In this document: positions 16,419 through 24,843 of the stretch, one piece after another
How the letters are laid out: every line of letters begins with the position of its first letter
How positions within the stretch are numbered: position 1 is the first letter of the stretch
Assembly: GCA_963701815.1 (NCBI GenBank)
Contig: CAVPBN010000006.1
Coordinates: forward strand, 239,007 to 303,006
Direction: 5' to 3'
Source of the DNA: AP-15 sp963701815
GTDB taxonomy: Bacteria; Pseudomonadota; Alphaproteobacteria; ATCC43930; CGMCC-115725
Length of the DNA stretch: 64,000 nt
Translations under genes and position numbers: made by a program
The notes under the pieces: model-generated
Told to the model about the DNA's origin: nothing
Seen by the model: only the letters and a program-made list of their open reading frames with translations
The model's database searches: none

Positions 16419-17233
16419 GGCGGGGCCGCGGCGGCACCGCGTTTTGCGCCGGGGCATTGTTGTTCGGCTTTGCCTTTTTGTATGCGCCGATCGTGCTGCT
16501 CGTCGTCTATTCCTTCAACGCCTCGCGGCTGGTCACGGTCTGGGCCGGATTTTCGACCCGCTGGTATGGCGAGTTGGCCGGAAACGAAGGATTTCGCGCG
16601 GCTGCGGCGACGAGCCTCGAAGTGGCGACGATGGCGGCTACTTTGTCGTTGGCGCTCGGCGTCTGTGCCGGCTTCAGCATGAACCGGTTCGCCCGCTTCC
16701 CGGGGCGTACCCTCTTCGGCTTTGCGCTGCTGGCGCCGCTCGTTGTGCCCGAGGTGATCCTCGGCCTGTCGTTGCTGCTGTTTTTCGTCGCCTGCGAGAA
16801 TGCGATCGGCTGGCCCCAAGGCCGCGGCATCCTGACGATCACGATCGCCCACGCGACATTCGGCGCCTGCTTTGTCTCGGTATTGGTGCGGGCCCAGCTC
16901 GCTGCGTTCGACCGCACGCTCGAAGAGGCCGCACTCGATCTCGGCGCCCGCCCGTGGGCGGTGTTGCTGCGGATCACTCTGCCGGGAATTCGCCCGGCCC
17001 TGATAGCCGGCTGGCTGCTGGCGTTTACGCTGTCGCTCGACGACCTGGTCGTCGCCAGCTTTGTCACCGGCCCGGCGGCGACGACCTTGCCGATGGCCGT
17101 GTTTTCGAGCGTCCGTCTCGGCGTCAGCCCGCAGGTCAATGCGCTCGCCACCCTGTTTCTCGCCGCCGTCTTTCTACTGGTCGCGCTCGCCGGCCGGCTG
17201 ATGGCGCGTGAAGAGCGCCGCCACCGCGCCTAG
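16406..17233 (+). CDS. Polyamine-type ABC transporter permease (PotI/PotC-like)
   Basis: Second inner-membrane permease, 275 residues with about six transmembrane segments and an EAA loop LEEAALDLGARPWAVLLR. FTLSLDDLVVASFVTGP near the C-terminus is the usual signature of PotC/PotI. Its ATG lies 13 bases inside the end of the preceding permease gene, so the two are coupled. It closes the importer operon and is convergent with acoC after a 12-base gap, which leaves no room for a long terminator. Confidence 0.9.
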   Translation: MHKVRRGRGGTAFCAGALLFGFAFLYAPIVLLVVYSFNASRLVTVWAGFSTRWYGELAGNEGFRAAAATSLEVATMAATLSLALGVCAGFSMNRFARFPGRTLFGFALLAPLVVPEVILGLSLLLFFVACENAIGWPQGRGILTITIAHATFGACFVSVLVRAQLAAFDRTLEEAALDLGARPWAVLLRITLPGIRPALIAGWLLAFTLSLDDLVVASFVTGPAATTLPMAVFSSVRLGVSPQVNALATLFLAAVFLLVALAGRLMAREERRHRA

Positions 17234-17245
17234 CCTCGGACCCTG

Positions 17246-18364
17246 TTATCGACCGACGAACTGCCTGATCAGGCGGTTGACCTCGCCGGCCTTTTCCATA
17301 TGCGGCAGATGACCCGCCCGATCGAGGATATGGACCGGCAGGCGCGCGGCCAGCGCCTCGGCGTGGCTGACCGGGATGATCCGGTCCTCGCGGCCCCAGA
17401 TCACCTGCACCGGGACCGGCAGCGTTGCGATGCGCTCGCCGAGATCGAGCGTCTGGCGGCCATCGGCGAACCAGGCGGCGGCGATCGTCGCCAACGCCGC
17501 GGCGACGCCGTCCAACCTTTTGTAGCGCAGCACTTCCTCGACCATGGCGCGGCTGACCAGGGACGGGTCGCAGACCAAAAGGTTCAGCGCTTCGACTGCT
17601 TCCCGGCGGCGCCCGGCGCGGATAAATGCGTCGATGAACGGCCCGTTGATCTCGGGTCCGAGCCCGGCGGACGCGATCAAGGTCAGGCTGGCCGCCCGTT
17701 CCGGCCGTCGCAAAGCCGTGAGCGCGGCGACCGCACCGCCCATCGAGTGCCCGACGAGATGCACTCGCTCGATGCCGAGCGCCGTCAGCATGCCCGCGAC
17801 GGCATCGGCAAGGCTCTCGCCGTCACCCGGACCGACCTCCTTTACCGACCCGCCATGCCCCGGCAGGTCCAGGGCGATCGTCCGGCGGCCGTCGGCCAGG
17901 GCCGGCTGGGTGAACATCCAGGTATTCAAATCGCCGCCGAAGCCGTGCACCAGCAGCACCGGGACACCGTCGCCGTCGCCCAATTCGAGGTAGCGCAGGC
18001 GACGACCGGCGATTTCGATCTCGCGCGGCTGCACCGCCTCGGCTTCGGTCTCGGCATCGGCTGGGGCCTCGACCGGGGCGAATTCGGCGACGAAGGCGTC
18101 GATTTCCGCATCGGACACCCGATCCGGCGCCGTCACCGCGAGAAGCGCGCCGACCGGCAGCGTCGTCCCGGCCGACGCGACGATCCGGCGCAGCGTGCCG
18201 GCCTCGCCGGCTTCCATGACATTGGTGATTTTGGTGGTCTCGATTTCGAGCAATTCGTCGCTCGCCGTCACCGCATCGCCCTCGTGCTTGAGCCAGCCGA
18301 GGATCTTGCCCTCGGTCATCGTCAGGCCCCATTTCGGCATCGTGATCGCCGCGATGTCGGTCAT
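17246..18364 (-). CDS. acoC: Acetoin dehydrogenase E2-type: lipoyl domain plus alpha/beta hydrolase
   Basis: E2-like component carrying a swinging lipoyl arm. Residues 1-80 are a biotinyl/lipoyl domain with the modified Lys45 in IETTKITNV. After an acidic linker (about 95-118) comes an alpha/beta hydrolase domain with nucleophile GHSMGG and catalytic His in DRAGHLPHME, instead of the classical acyltransferase domain. This two-part layout and the length (372 residues) match AcoC of acetoin dehydrogenase complexes. ATG 18364 has GAGGAGG six bases upstream. It is the last gene of the operon acoA-methyltransferase-acoB-acoC. No E3 (lipoamide dehydrogenase) or acoX gene is present, so E3 must come from elsewhere. 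Confidence 0.88.
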   Translation of the reverse strand: MTDIAAITMPKWGLTMTEGKILGWLKHEGDAVTASDELLEIETTKITNVMEAGEAGTLRRIVASAGTTLPVGALLAVTAPDRVSDAEIDAFVAEFAPVEAPADAETEAEAVQPREIEIAGRRLRYLELGDGDGVPVLLVHGFGGDLNTWMFTQPALADGRRTIALDLPGHGGSVKEVGPGDGESLADAVAGMLTALGIERVHLVGHSMGGAVAALTALRRPERAASLTLIASAGLGPEINGPFIDAFIRAGRRREAVEALNLLVCDPSLVSRAMVEEVLRYKRLDGVAAALATIAAAWFADGRQTLDLGERIATLPVPVQVIWGREDRIIPVSHAEALAARLPVHILDRAGHLPHMEKAGEVNRLIRQFVGR

Positions 18365-18376
18365 CTCAATCCTCCT

Positions 18377-18405
18377 CGTCATTCCCGCGCAGGCGGGAAT
18401 CCAGG
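18377..18405. repeat. REP-like palindrome (GTCATTCCCGC type)
   Basis: CGTCATTCCCGCGCAGGCGG, continuing to AATCCAGG, contains ATTCCCGC-GCAG-GCGGGAAT, a perfect eight-base hairpin. This motif is a widely scattered intergenic repeat in proteobacteria, where its reverse often reads GCGGGAATGAC. It lies between acoB and the ribosome site of acoC, where a hairpin could protect mRNA or tune acoC expression. Confidence 0.8.
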
Positions 18406-18473
18406 CCGTCGCCGCGCCGAACGCCTCGCTAACCTCTTCGGGGCAGAACACGCACGCGGGGGTGAGCGCATAA

Positions 18474-19487
18474 CTATTTGCCGTAGCCGTGCACCTCGCG
18501 GACCGCGGCGGCGATCCGCTCGGGGCTCGGGATGTAGAGCTTTTCGAGCGAGGGGGCGAACGGCACCGGCGTGTGCGGTGCGGTCACCCGCCGGACCGGC
18601 GCCTTTAGCGCGGCAAACGCCCGCTCGGCGACGAGGGCGGCGATGTCGGCCGCCATGTTGCAGCGCGGCGTGGCTTCGTCGACGACGACCAGCCGGCCGG
18701 TGCGCTCGACCAATTCGAGGATCGTGTCCTCGTCCAAAGGCGAGGTCGTGCGCGGGTCGATCAGCTCGCACTCGATCCCTTCGCCGGCCAGGGCTTCGGC
18801 CGCCTCGCCGGCGTAATGCACCATGCGCGAGAGCGCGACGACCGTCACATCGTCGCCGTCGCGCACGATGTTGGCCTCGCCGAACGGGATCGTGTACGGC
18901 TCGTCCGGCACCTCGGCCCGCAAATCGTACATCAGCTTGTGCTCGCAGAACATCACCGGGTCGTCGTCGCGGATCGCCTGGATCAACAGCCCCTTGGCGT
19001 CATAGGCGTTCGACGGCACGACGCATTTCAGCCCCGGGATCGAGGTGAAGATGTGATAGGGGCTTTGCGAATGCTGCGCCGCCGCGCTGCGGCCGGCGCC
19101 GATCATCGTGCGGATGACCAAGGGCGTGGTGGCCTTGCCGCCGAACATGTAGCGGAACTTGGCCGCCTGATTGAAGATCTGGTCGAAGCAGACGCCGAAG
19201 AAATCGGAGAACATCAGCTCGGCGACCGGGCGCAACCCGGTCACCGCCGCACCGGCGGCTGCACCCATGATCGCCGATTCGGTGATCGGCGTGTCGATCA
19301 CCCGGGCTTCGCCGAATTCGGCGAAGAGCCCTTTGGTCACACCGAGGACCCCGCCATAAGCATCGCGCTGGCCGTCCGTCCCGGCGCCGCCGGCGACATC
19401 CTCGCCGATCACGATGACGCGCGGATCGCGGCGCATCTCCTGCGCCAAGGCCTCGTTCAACGCCTGGCGGATCGATTTCTGCGGCAT
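18474..19487 (-). CDS. acoB: Acetoin/2-oxoacid dehydrogenase E1 beta subunit
   Basis: Beta subunit of the thiamine-diphosphate E1 heterotetramer, 337 residues. The N-terminal region (VIGEDVAGGAGTDGQ, DTPITESAIMGAAAGAA) and PHTPVPFAPSLEKLYIPS near the end are typical. It pairs with the alpha subunit encoded at 20211-21179, and the complex would oxidatively cleave acetoin or a 2-oxoacid and pass the acyl group to the lipoyl arm of AcoC. GGAGG lies seven bases before ATG 19487. In acetoin dehydrogenase operons acoA and acoB are normally adjacent; here a methyltransferase gene lies between them. Confidence 0.9.
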   Translation of the reverse strand: MPQKSIRQALNEALAQEMRRDPRVIVIGEDVAGGAGTDGQRDAYGGVLGVTKGLFAEFGEARVIDTPITESAIMGAAAGAAVTGLRPVAELMFSDFFGVCFDQIFNQAAKFRYMFGGKATTPLVIRTMIGAGRSAAAQHSQSPYHIFTSIPGLKCVVPSNAYDAKGLLIQAIRDDDPVMFCEHKLMYDLRAEVPDEPYTIPFGEANIVRDGDDVTVVALSRMVHYAGEAAEALAGEGIECELIDPRTTSPLDEDTILELVERTGRLVVVDEATPRCNMAADIAALVAERAFAALKAPVRRVTAPHTPVPFAPSLEKLYIPSPERIAAAVREVHGYGK

Positions 19488-19531
19488 CGCTCATCCTCCA
19501 GAAAAGGCCACATCATTTGACGGACCGACCG

Positions 19532-20143
19532 CTACCTGCTGCGTAACGTGAGCAATTTGATCAGATCGTCGACAACGTAGCGGCTTCCGATCAGATCGAG
19601 GCCGGCGGCAGGGACGCAGCTTTCGGTGTGTCGGTCAAAGCTCGCCCCGTACGCCCACGCGATCCACGGTTGCCAGAGGCGCGACATGCTGCGGCGCAGC
19701 ATGCGTTGGGGCCGCACATATTCCAAAAGCCGGATAAGCCCACTCGGCTTGACCACTCGACCAAGCTCCCGGAGCGCGGGCACCTGCAGCCGATCGGGCA
19801 AAACGCAAAACAGGAAGGTCGCGACCGCCGCGTCGAATGATCCCGTCGGAAACTCCAGCTCGGTGACATCCATGCGGTAGAGCCGGCCCGCCGCCGAAAC
19901 GACGGGGCAGCGGCGACGCGCACGCGCCAGCATGGCCGGGCTCGTATCGATGCCGGAAACGATCGCTTCGGGCGGATAGAAGGCACAATTGCGGCCGGTG
20001 CCGACACCGGCGTCCAGCAGCCGACCACCGAGGTCCTCGAACATCAGCGGTCGCAAGGCGCGATAGCGCCGCCGTTCAAAGGGGAAATCCAGAACATCGT
20101 AAAACGGTGCGATCCGCTGATAGCGAGCTTGAGTGGATGTCAC
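19532..20143 (-). CDS. Class I SAM-dependent methyltransferase inside the aco operon
   Basis: Predicted SAM methyltransferase of 203 residues. Motif I is LLDAGVGTGRNCAFY, followed by SGIDTSPAMLARARRR (motif II acid) and PTGSFDAAVATFLFCVLPD. The substrate is unknown; the fold is of the ubiquinone/phospholipid-methylase kind. The start is GTG 20143, forced because no ATG occurs in frame upstream, and the ribosome site is poor. It sits between acoA and acoB on the same strand, preceded by a 67-base AT-rich gap with TATAAA-like sequence. It may have its own promoter and may be an insertion into the operon rather than a functional partner. Confidence 0.8.
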   Translation of the reverse strand: MTSTQARYQRIAPFYDVLDFPFERRRYRALRPLMFEDLGGRLLDAGVGTGRNCAFYPPEAIVSGIDTSPAMLARARRRCPVVSAAGRLYRMDVTELEFPTGSFDAAVATFLFCVLPDRLQVPALRELGRVVKPSGLIRLLEYVRPQRMLRRSMSRLWQPWIAWAYGASFDRHTESCVPAAGLDLIGSRYVVDDLIKLLTLRSR

Positions 20144-20210
20144 CCCTTTGTCTTTCTGTATGTTCGATGTTCCCTTTATACCGTTGTATCATTGCCTATA
20201 TTTTCGCCGT

Positions 20211-21179
20211 TCAGTACGACACATAAACGTCAGTCAACAGATCGGCCTCCGCCGGCGGCGGCGCGGTGCGGGCGGTCTCGACGGCGCGCTCGATCAGCGC
20301 CGCGACTTCGGCCTCGACCGCGTCGAGCGCGGCGTCGTCGAGCAATGCCGCCTCGCCGACCCGGCGGCGGAAATGCTTTAGGCAGTCGCGCTCGGCGCGC
20401 AATCGCCGGACCTCGTCCTTGCCGCGATAGAGCTGCGCGTCGCCCGAATGGTGGCCGTAAAAGCGGCAGGTATCGACCTCGATCGCACTCGGGCCGCCGC
20501 CTCTGCGGGCGCGCTCGACGGCCTCGCCGGCGGCGTCGTGCACCGCAAAGAAATCGTCGCCGTCGACCTTGACCGCCGGCATGCCGAAACCGGCGGCGCG
20601 GCCGGCGATGTCGTGGCTGCCGACGTGGTAGGCGACGCCGGTGCCCTCGCCGTATTGGTTGTTCTCGAAAACGAAAATCGCCGGCAATTGCAACACCACC
20701 GCCAAATTCATCGCCTCGAAGGTGGTGCCCTGGTTCGAACCGCCATCGCCGGTGAACGAGACGGCGACCGTGCCGCGGCCCAAGGTCTTGGCGGTGAGCG
20801 CCGCGCCGACCACCAATGGCGGGCCGCCGCCGACGATCCCGTTGGCGCCGAGCATGCCGCGGTCGAGGTCGGCGATGTGCATCGAGCCGCCCTTGCCGCC
20901 GCACAGCCCGCCCTTTCGGGCGAACAATTCCTGCATCATCAGCGTCGGATCGCACCCCTTGGCGATCGAGTGGCCGTGGCCGCGGTGGGTGCTGGCGATG
21001 TAATCCGCGTCTCCGAGGTGCGAGCAGACGCCGACCGCGGAGGCTTCCTCGCCGGCGTAGAGGTGAACAAACCCGGGGATGCCGCCCTTGGAGAATTCGT
21101 CCTGCACCCGCTCCTCGAAGCGGCGGATCGTCGCCATCGAGCGGTATGCCCGGAGCAGTTCTTCGCGGCTCAGCTGCAC
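20211..21179 (-). CDS. acoA: Acetoin/2-oxoacid dehydrogenase E1 alpha subunit
   Basis: Alpha subunit of the thiamine-diphosphate E1 enzyme, 322 residues. The ThDP motif runs from TGDGGSNQGTTFEAMNLA to FVFENNQYGEGT. GHSIAKG, CGGKGGSMHIAD and HHSGD are all family features. Distinction from pyruvate dehydrogenase rests on the hydrolase-type AcoC downstream rather than on this subunit. The start is GTG 21179 with GGGAG six bases upstream. It is the first gene of the operon; the 73-base gap upstream shows no convincing sigma-54 promoter, although acetoin operons elsewhere often use one. Confidence 0.9.
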   Translation of the reverse strand: MQLSREELLRAYRSMATIRRFEERVQDEFSKGGIPGFVHLYAGEEASAVGVCSHLGDADYIASTHRGHGHSIAKGCDPTLMMQELFARKGGLCGGKGGSMHIADLDRGMLGANGIVGGGPPLVVGAALTAKTLGRGTVAVSFTGDGGSNQGTTFEAMNLAVVLQLPAIFVFENNQYGEGTGVAYHVGSHDIAGRAAGFGMPAVKVDGDDFFAVHDAAGEAVERARRGGGPSAIEVDTCRFYGHHSGDAQLYRGKDEVRRLRAERDCLKHFRRRVGEAALLDDAALDAVEAEVAALIERAVETARTAPPPAEADLLTDVYVSY

Positions 21180-21252
21180 GGCGCTCTCCCTATCGCTTCA
21201 GCGGACTTGTTTTGACGGCTTCCGCGACGATCCTGCACGCGCAGCGGCGATT

Positions 21253-21768
21253 TCACAATCCCGGTTTCATGCGTCTTCTGCCGGCGAGAATCTGGCCGAT
21301 GGCGACCGGGCGAAAGTCGCGCACATCGACACCGACATCGTATTGCCGCGGCTGCGGCTTCAGCCGGCCGTGGCTATGGCCGTGCAGATTGATCCAGCCC
21401 TTGTCCATGCCGTGCCAGCTGCGAAACGGATAGTGGCACAGCACCAGCGAGACGCCGTCGGTCGTCATCTCGACATAAGGCTGCACGCTCGCCCACCCGT
21501 CGCAGCCGGTGGTCGCCGCGGGGTCGTTGTTGCCGGCGACGAGGTGCTTGCGGCCCTGCAGCCGGGCGAGAAGGTCGGCCACCACGGCGGCTGGACGGCG
21601 GATCGCGAAATCGCCGAGATGCCAGATCTCGTCGTCAGGGCCGACCGTCTCGTTCCAGCGCGCGATCAGGGCGGCGTTCATCGCCGTGACCGAGGCGAAC
21701 GGCCGCCGATAAAAGCCGAGCGCGCCGCCATGGCCGAAATGCGTATCGCCGGTGAAAAAGACCGTCAC
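21253..21768 (-). CDS. Calcineurin-like metallophosphoesterase
   Basis: Small cytosolic metal-dependent phosphoesterase of 171 residues. All family motifs are visible: GDTHFGH, HLGDF, GNND, CHYPF and HGHSHG, which bind two metals (usually Mn or Fe). The substrate is not known; short members of this group hydrolyse nucleotides or phosphodiesters. It starts with GTG 21768 behind a weak G-rich ribosome site. It is on the same strand as the aco operon, 73 bases upstream of acoA, so partial co-transcription is possible. Confidence 0.85.
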   Translation of the reverse strand: MTVFFTGDTHFGHGGALGFYRRPFASVTAMNAALIARWNETVGPDDEIWHLGDFAIRRPAAVVADLLARLQGRKHLVAGNNDPAATTGCDGWASVQPYVEMTTDGVSLVLCHYPFRSWHGMDKGWINLHGHSHGRLKPQPRQYDVGVDVRDFRPVAIGQILAGRRRMKPGL

Positions 21769-21983
21769 GTTGCCCCCGATGATCGAGCGGCCGGGATGTC
21801 GGTGCGCGAAAAAGCTCGGCCCTTATCCGTCGCGGTCAAGACCTTGCCGGCCGGACGCCGGACCGCAGTGTCGGTCGCCGGATCCCCGACATGAAAGCGC
21901 ACGTAGACGAACCTATCTATTGGGATAGACAAATTTCAATGTATTGGCTGCCGCGCGATCCGTCAAAGCGTTGCGAGGACATG

Positions 21984-22658
21984 ATGATCGCCAGGGCCTC
22001 GATTGCCAACGCGGCGACAAATCTCGTCTTTGCCGCGCTGCTGTTCGTCGCCGCCGGCCGATTGAATTGGCCGGCGGCCTGGCTGTTCATCCTGGTGTTC
22101 TTCGGCCTTTCGCAGTGGGTGATGCTGCGTCTCGCCCATCGCGATCCGGCACTGCTCGCCGAGCGGTTGAAGCCGCCGATGCAGCGGGGTCAACCGCTCT
22201 GGGACAAGATCTTTCTGGCGTCCATGTCGCTGGTCTGGATCGGTTGGCTGGTGCTGATCGGGCTCGACGCGCGTTTCCGGTGGTCGGTGTTTCCGGTCCC
22301 GCTGCAGGCTGCGGGGGCAGCGGGAATCGTGCTGGGATATGCGATCATTGCTCGCGTCCTCGACGAAAACACGTTCCTCGCTCCGGTCGTGAAAATCCAG
22401 AGGGAGCGCGGCCATCGCGTCGTCTCGACCGGTCCCTACGCGATCGTACGTCACCCGATGTACGCCGGCGCCGCGATCCTGATACCGTCGATCGCGCTGA
22501 TGCTCGGCTCCTGGCCAGGGCTCGCGGCGGCCCTTGTCATGCTGGGCGGGCTTGCCTGCCGCATTCCTTTGGAGGAACGCGAGCTCGAGGCAAGCCTCGC
22601 CGGTTATTCGGAGTACGCCGCCCGGGTACGCTACCGCCTGGTGCCGTTCGTATGGTAG
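21984..22658 (+). CDS. Membrane methyltransferase, isoprenylcysteine-carboxyl-methyltransferase type
   Basis: Integral membrane protein of 224 residues with about five transmembrane segments and the C-terminal SAM-binding signature VSTGPYAIVRHPMYAG...EEREL. The family (ICMT/PEMT-like) methylates lipids, isoprenoid or small hydrophobic acceptors; the acceptor here is unknown. The frame is open from 21891, but the first part is not membrane-like. ATG 21984 has GAGG five bases upstream, and ATG 21981 is the alternative. The 200-base gap before it includes an AT-rich segment with TCTAT-TGGG-ATAGA, a possible operator near 21913. Confidence 0.85.
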   Translation: MIARASIANAATNLVFAALLFVAAGRLNWPAAWLFILVFFGLSQWVMLRLAHRDPALLAERLKPPMQRGQPLWDKIFLASMSLVWIGWLVLIGLDARFRWSVFPVPLQAAGAAGIVLGYAIIARVLDENTFLAPVVKIQRERGHRVVSTGPYAIVRHPMYAGAAILIPSIALMLGSWPGLAAALVMLGGLACRIPLEERELEASLAGYSEYAARVRYRLVPFVW

Positions 22659-22808
22659 CCGGCGACTTTGTCGGAGGTCGCGGCGCGGCGGACGGGTAGG
22701 GCGGTCGCCCCCGCACACCAACCGCGGTCATCACCTGGCACGTCGCGTAGTCGGAACAAGAATCGGCCGACTATCTCCGCAATTGCGCTGCCGAGCGGCC
22801 ACGATCCG

Positions 22809-22827
22809 ATGTAAAAGTCACTTACAT
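22809..22827. promoter_or_regulatory. Putative TetR operator 1, upstream of the tetR gene
   Basis: ATGTAAAAGTCACTTACAT is a 19-bp inverted repeat of the form ATGT-N11-ACAT, with arms ATGTAA/TTACAT. It lies 15 bases before the tetR-type start codon at 22843, a position suited to autorepression. The same ATGT-N11-ACAT pattern occurs twice, overlapping, in front of the next gene (23535-23559). Confidence 0.75.
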
Positions 22828-22842
22828 GAGCGGATCCGATGG

Positions 22843-23514
22843 ATGAACTGGTCGGGACAAGGGCCGGGTGGGCGTCGCGGCTATCACCACGGCAATCTGC
22901 GCGAGGCGCTGATCCAGGCGGCGCTCGACCTGATCGCCAAGAAAGGGCCGGCCGGGTTCACCTTCGCCGATGCCGCGCGCTCGGCCGGGGTCAGTTCGGC
23001 CGCGCCCTACCGGCACTTTCGCGACCGCGACGCGCTGATGGCCGATGTCGCGCGCCGCGGGTTCGAGCTGTTCGCGGCCCATCTCGACCAGGCCTGGAAT
23101 GACGGGCGGCCCGAGCCGTTCGCGGCCTTCGAGAATGTCGGCCGGGCCTATCTCGCCTTTGCCCGCGGCGAGCCTGCCTATTATTCGGCGATGTTCGAGG
23201 CCGGCTTGTCGTTCGACGACGACCCGGCATTGCGTCAGGCGGCCGACCGCAGCTTTGCCGTGCTGCGCCGCGCCTCGGAAACGCTTTGCGCCCGGCTGCC
23301 GCCGGACCGGCGGCCGCCCTCGCTGATGATGAGCCTGCACGTCTGGGCCTTGTCGCACGGCATCGCTTCGCTGTTCGCCCGCGGCGACGGCGGCCGGCGC
23401 CGGCTGCCGATGATGCCCGAGGAATTGCTCGAAGCAGCGGTGCTGATTTATCTGCGCGGCCTCGGCCTGATCGCCGAGCCGGCCGGCTCGGAAACCCGAC
23501 CGGGGACGTCTTGA
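22843..23514 (+). CDS. TetR/AcrR-family regulator
   Basis: Dimeric DNA-binding repressor of 223 residues. The N-terminal helix-turn-helix (about 15-62) reads LREALIQAALDLIAKKGPAG, then FTFADAARSAGVSSAAPYRH. The C-terminal part looks like a TetR_C ligand/dimer domain (WALSHGIASLFARG). The start at ATG 22843 fits the distance to the operator-like palindrome at 22809-22827. A related double palindrome lies just after the gene, in front of a DUF2852 gene, so this protein likely represses both itself and that gene. The inducing ligand is unknown. Confidence 0.85.
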   Translation: MNWSGQGPGGRRGYHHGNLREALIQAALDLIAKKGPAGFTFADAARSAGVSSAAPYRHFRDRDALMADVARRGFELFAAHLDQAWNDGRPEPFAAFENVGRAYLAFARGEPAYYSAMFEAGLSFDDDPALRQAADRSFAVLRRASETLCARLPPDRRPPSLMMSLHVWALSHGIASLFARGDGGRRRLPMMPEELLEAAVLIYLRGLGLIAEPAGSETRPGTS

Positions 23515-23534
23515 CAGAAGTCGGGCGCGATTAT

Positions 23535-23559
23535 ATGTGAATGTTAGATACATTCACAT
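23535..23559. promoter_or_regulatory. Putative double TetR operator before DUF2852 gene
   Basis: ATGTGAATG-TTAGATA-CATTCACAT is a perfect palindrome with nine-base arms. It can be read as two overlapping 19-bp ATGT-N11-ACAT sites (23535-23553 and 23541-23559) offset by six bases, each like operator 1. It ends nine bases before the ATG at 23569 and touches the GAGG ribosome site, so bound repressor would block transcription or translation start. Confidence 0.8.
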
Positions 23560-23568
23560 GAGGCGACC

Positions 23569-23992
23569 ATGTATCATCTCACCGAGCGTCTCGACGACAT
23601 CGGCAAGCCGGCTTGGATCGGCCTGACGATTCTGAGCTTCGTGTTGTGGTGGCCGCTCGGCCTCGTCGTTCTGAGCTATCTGGTAGGGAGTGGGCGAATG
23701 GCATGCTGGACACAGGGCAGCGCCGGGCGCTGGCAGCGGCGCATGGGGCGGAGCGCAATCGGCGGCGCCGTGGTGGGGCTGCGGCTCCAGCACCCGCCAT
23801 CGCAACGCCACCGGCAACCATGCCTTCGACGAATACCGGGCCGAGACCCTGCGCCGGCTCGAAGACGAGCAGCGCGAGTTCATCGAATTCCTCGACCGGC
23901 TGCGCCACGCCAAGGACAAGGCCGAATTCGACGAATTCATGGCCGAACGCCGCCGCCAGCAAGGCCCCGCGCCGTACCCGCAGGAGATCTGA
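23569..23992 (+). pseudogene. DUF2852-family membrane protein, frameshifted
   Basis: DUF2852 proteins are small alphaproteobacterial membrane proteins of unknown role. The N-terminal part in one frame (KPAWIGLTILSFVLWWPLGL, one transmembrane helix, then GSGRMACW) and the C-terminal part in another (GNHAFDEYRAETLRRLEDE, FIEFLDRLRHAKDKAEFDEF) together give the normal family layout. The frames switch between about 23700 and 23790 in a Gly/Trp/Arg-rich linker. The conserved ends suggest either a sequencing indel in the GC-rich linker or a very recent mutation. ATG 23569 follows GAGG and a double TetR operator. Confidence 0.8.
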
Positions 23993-24106
23993 AACAGGCG
24001 GCGTCCATCGGTCCGAGCCGCCTGCCCGGCAATACCGCAGCGGGCACGCCATCGTCTGATCTGGCGCCTTCCCCGAGGTTGCCGGCGTTCCGCTCGATCG
24101 GCGGGC

Positions 24107-24616
24107 TTACCCGATGCTCGGCCTAAGCGGCATGGTGAAGGTCTTGCTGCCGGTAGGACAGCACTGCGGATCGCCGGGCCGCGGCGTGGTTACCTGGATG
24201 ACGGCCCTGCCGCGTTCGACCGTGATCTGCCGCGGCGGGCCAAATTTATCCGGCAGCCGCTTGATAAAGCGCCAGCCGTCACCGTCCCGATGAAACCAGG
24301 CTATGGCGTAGTCGATCGCATTGCCGCGCGGATCGGCGGCATATTCGACGACGGCCAGCGCATCAGTTTTTGGCCCGGCGCCGCTGGCGTCGCCGAAATA
24401 GAGCGATGGCGGTTTTCCCTGGGCGTTGTAATCGATCGCACAGGCAGCCTGCCGCCGCCACGCATCAAAGCAGCCAAGGCTCGCATCGCTCGTGAACCAA
24501 TTCACGGCCGCGTCGAGCGCTGACGGCGCCGCCTCGGTGCTTGCGACAACCGGCGATGAGATGCCTAGAACAGCCCAAGCGACAGCGGCCGACAGAGAAA
24601 AAAACGGCAATCGCAT
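24107..24616 (-). CDS. Exported hypothetical protein, 169 aa
   Basis: Predicted periplasmic protein. It has a signal peptide (about 1-26, ISSPVVAS at the end) and a soluble domain with Cys residues at GCFDAW, AACAID and PQCCPTGS that could form disulfides. AIDYAIAWFHRDGDGWRFIK suggests a small beta-rich domain seen in several alphaproteobacterial exported proteins of unknown function. I do not recognise a named family. It starts at ATG 24616 with a weak ribosome site and stands alone. Confidence 0.7.
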   Translation of the reverse strand: MRLPFFSLSAAVAWAVLGISSPVVASTEAAPSALDAAVNWFTSDASLGCFDAWRRQAACAIDYNAQGKPPSLYFGDASGAGPKTDALAVVEYAADPRGNAIDYAIAWFHRDGDGWRFIKRLPDKFGPPRQITVERGRAVIQVTTPRPGDPQCCPTGSKTFTMPLRPSIG

Positions 24617-24843
24617 GATATACCGGTGGCAATCCTGTTGATCCTCGGCCCGGTGGGACCTGCAGAGAAAACAGCCTGCGTCCGCAAACGTCCCATTTTT
24701 CGATGCAAAATATTCGGCGGCCTCTTCAACCGCGACCCGTCGGCTCGTGAGCCGCTGAACCTAATCAGGGCCCGGTTGCCGTCCGAGCCGGTATCTTGGA
24801 CGGCTGGCAGGCGGTCGAGAGGCCCCTGGCGCGGCGTTAGACT

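Noticed and set aside
21905..21920. TCTAT-TGGG-ATAGA as a firm operator
   Set aside because: The arms are only five bases, common by chance in an AT-rich stretch; mentioned with the gene but not listed as a site.
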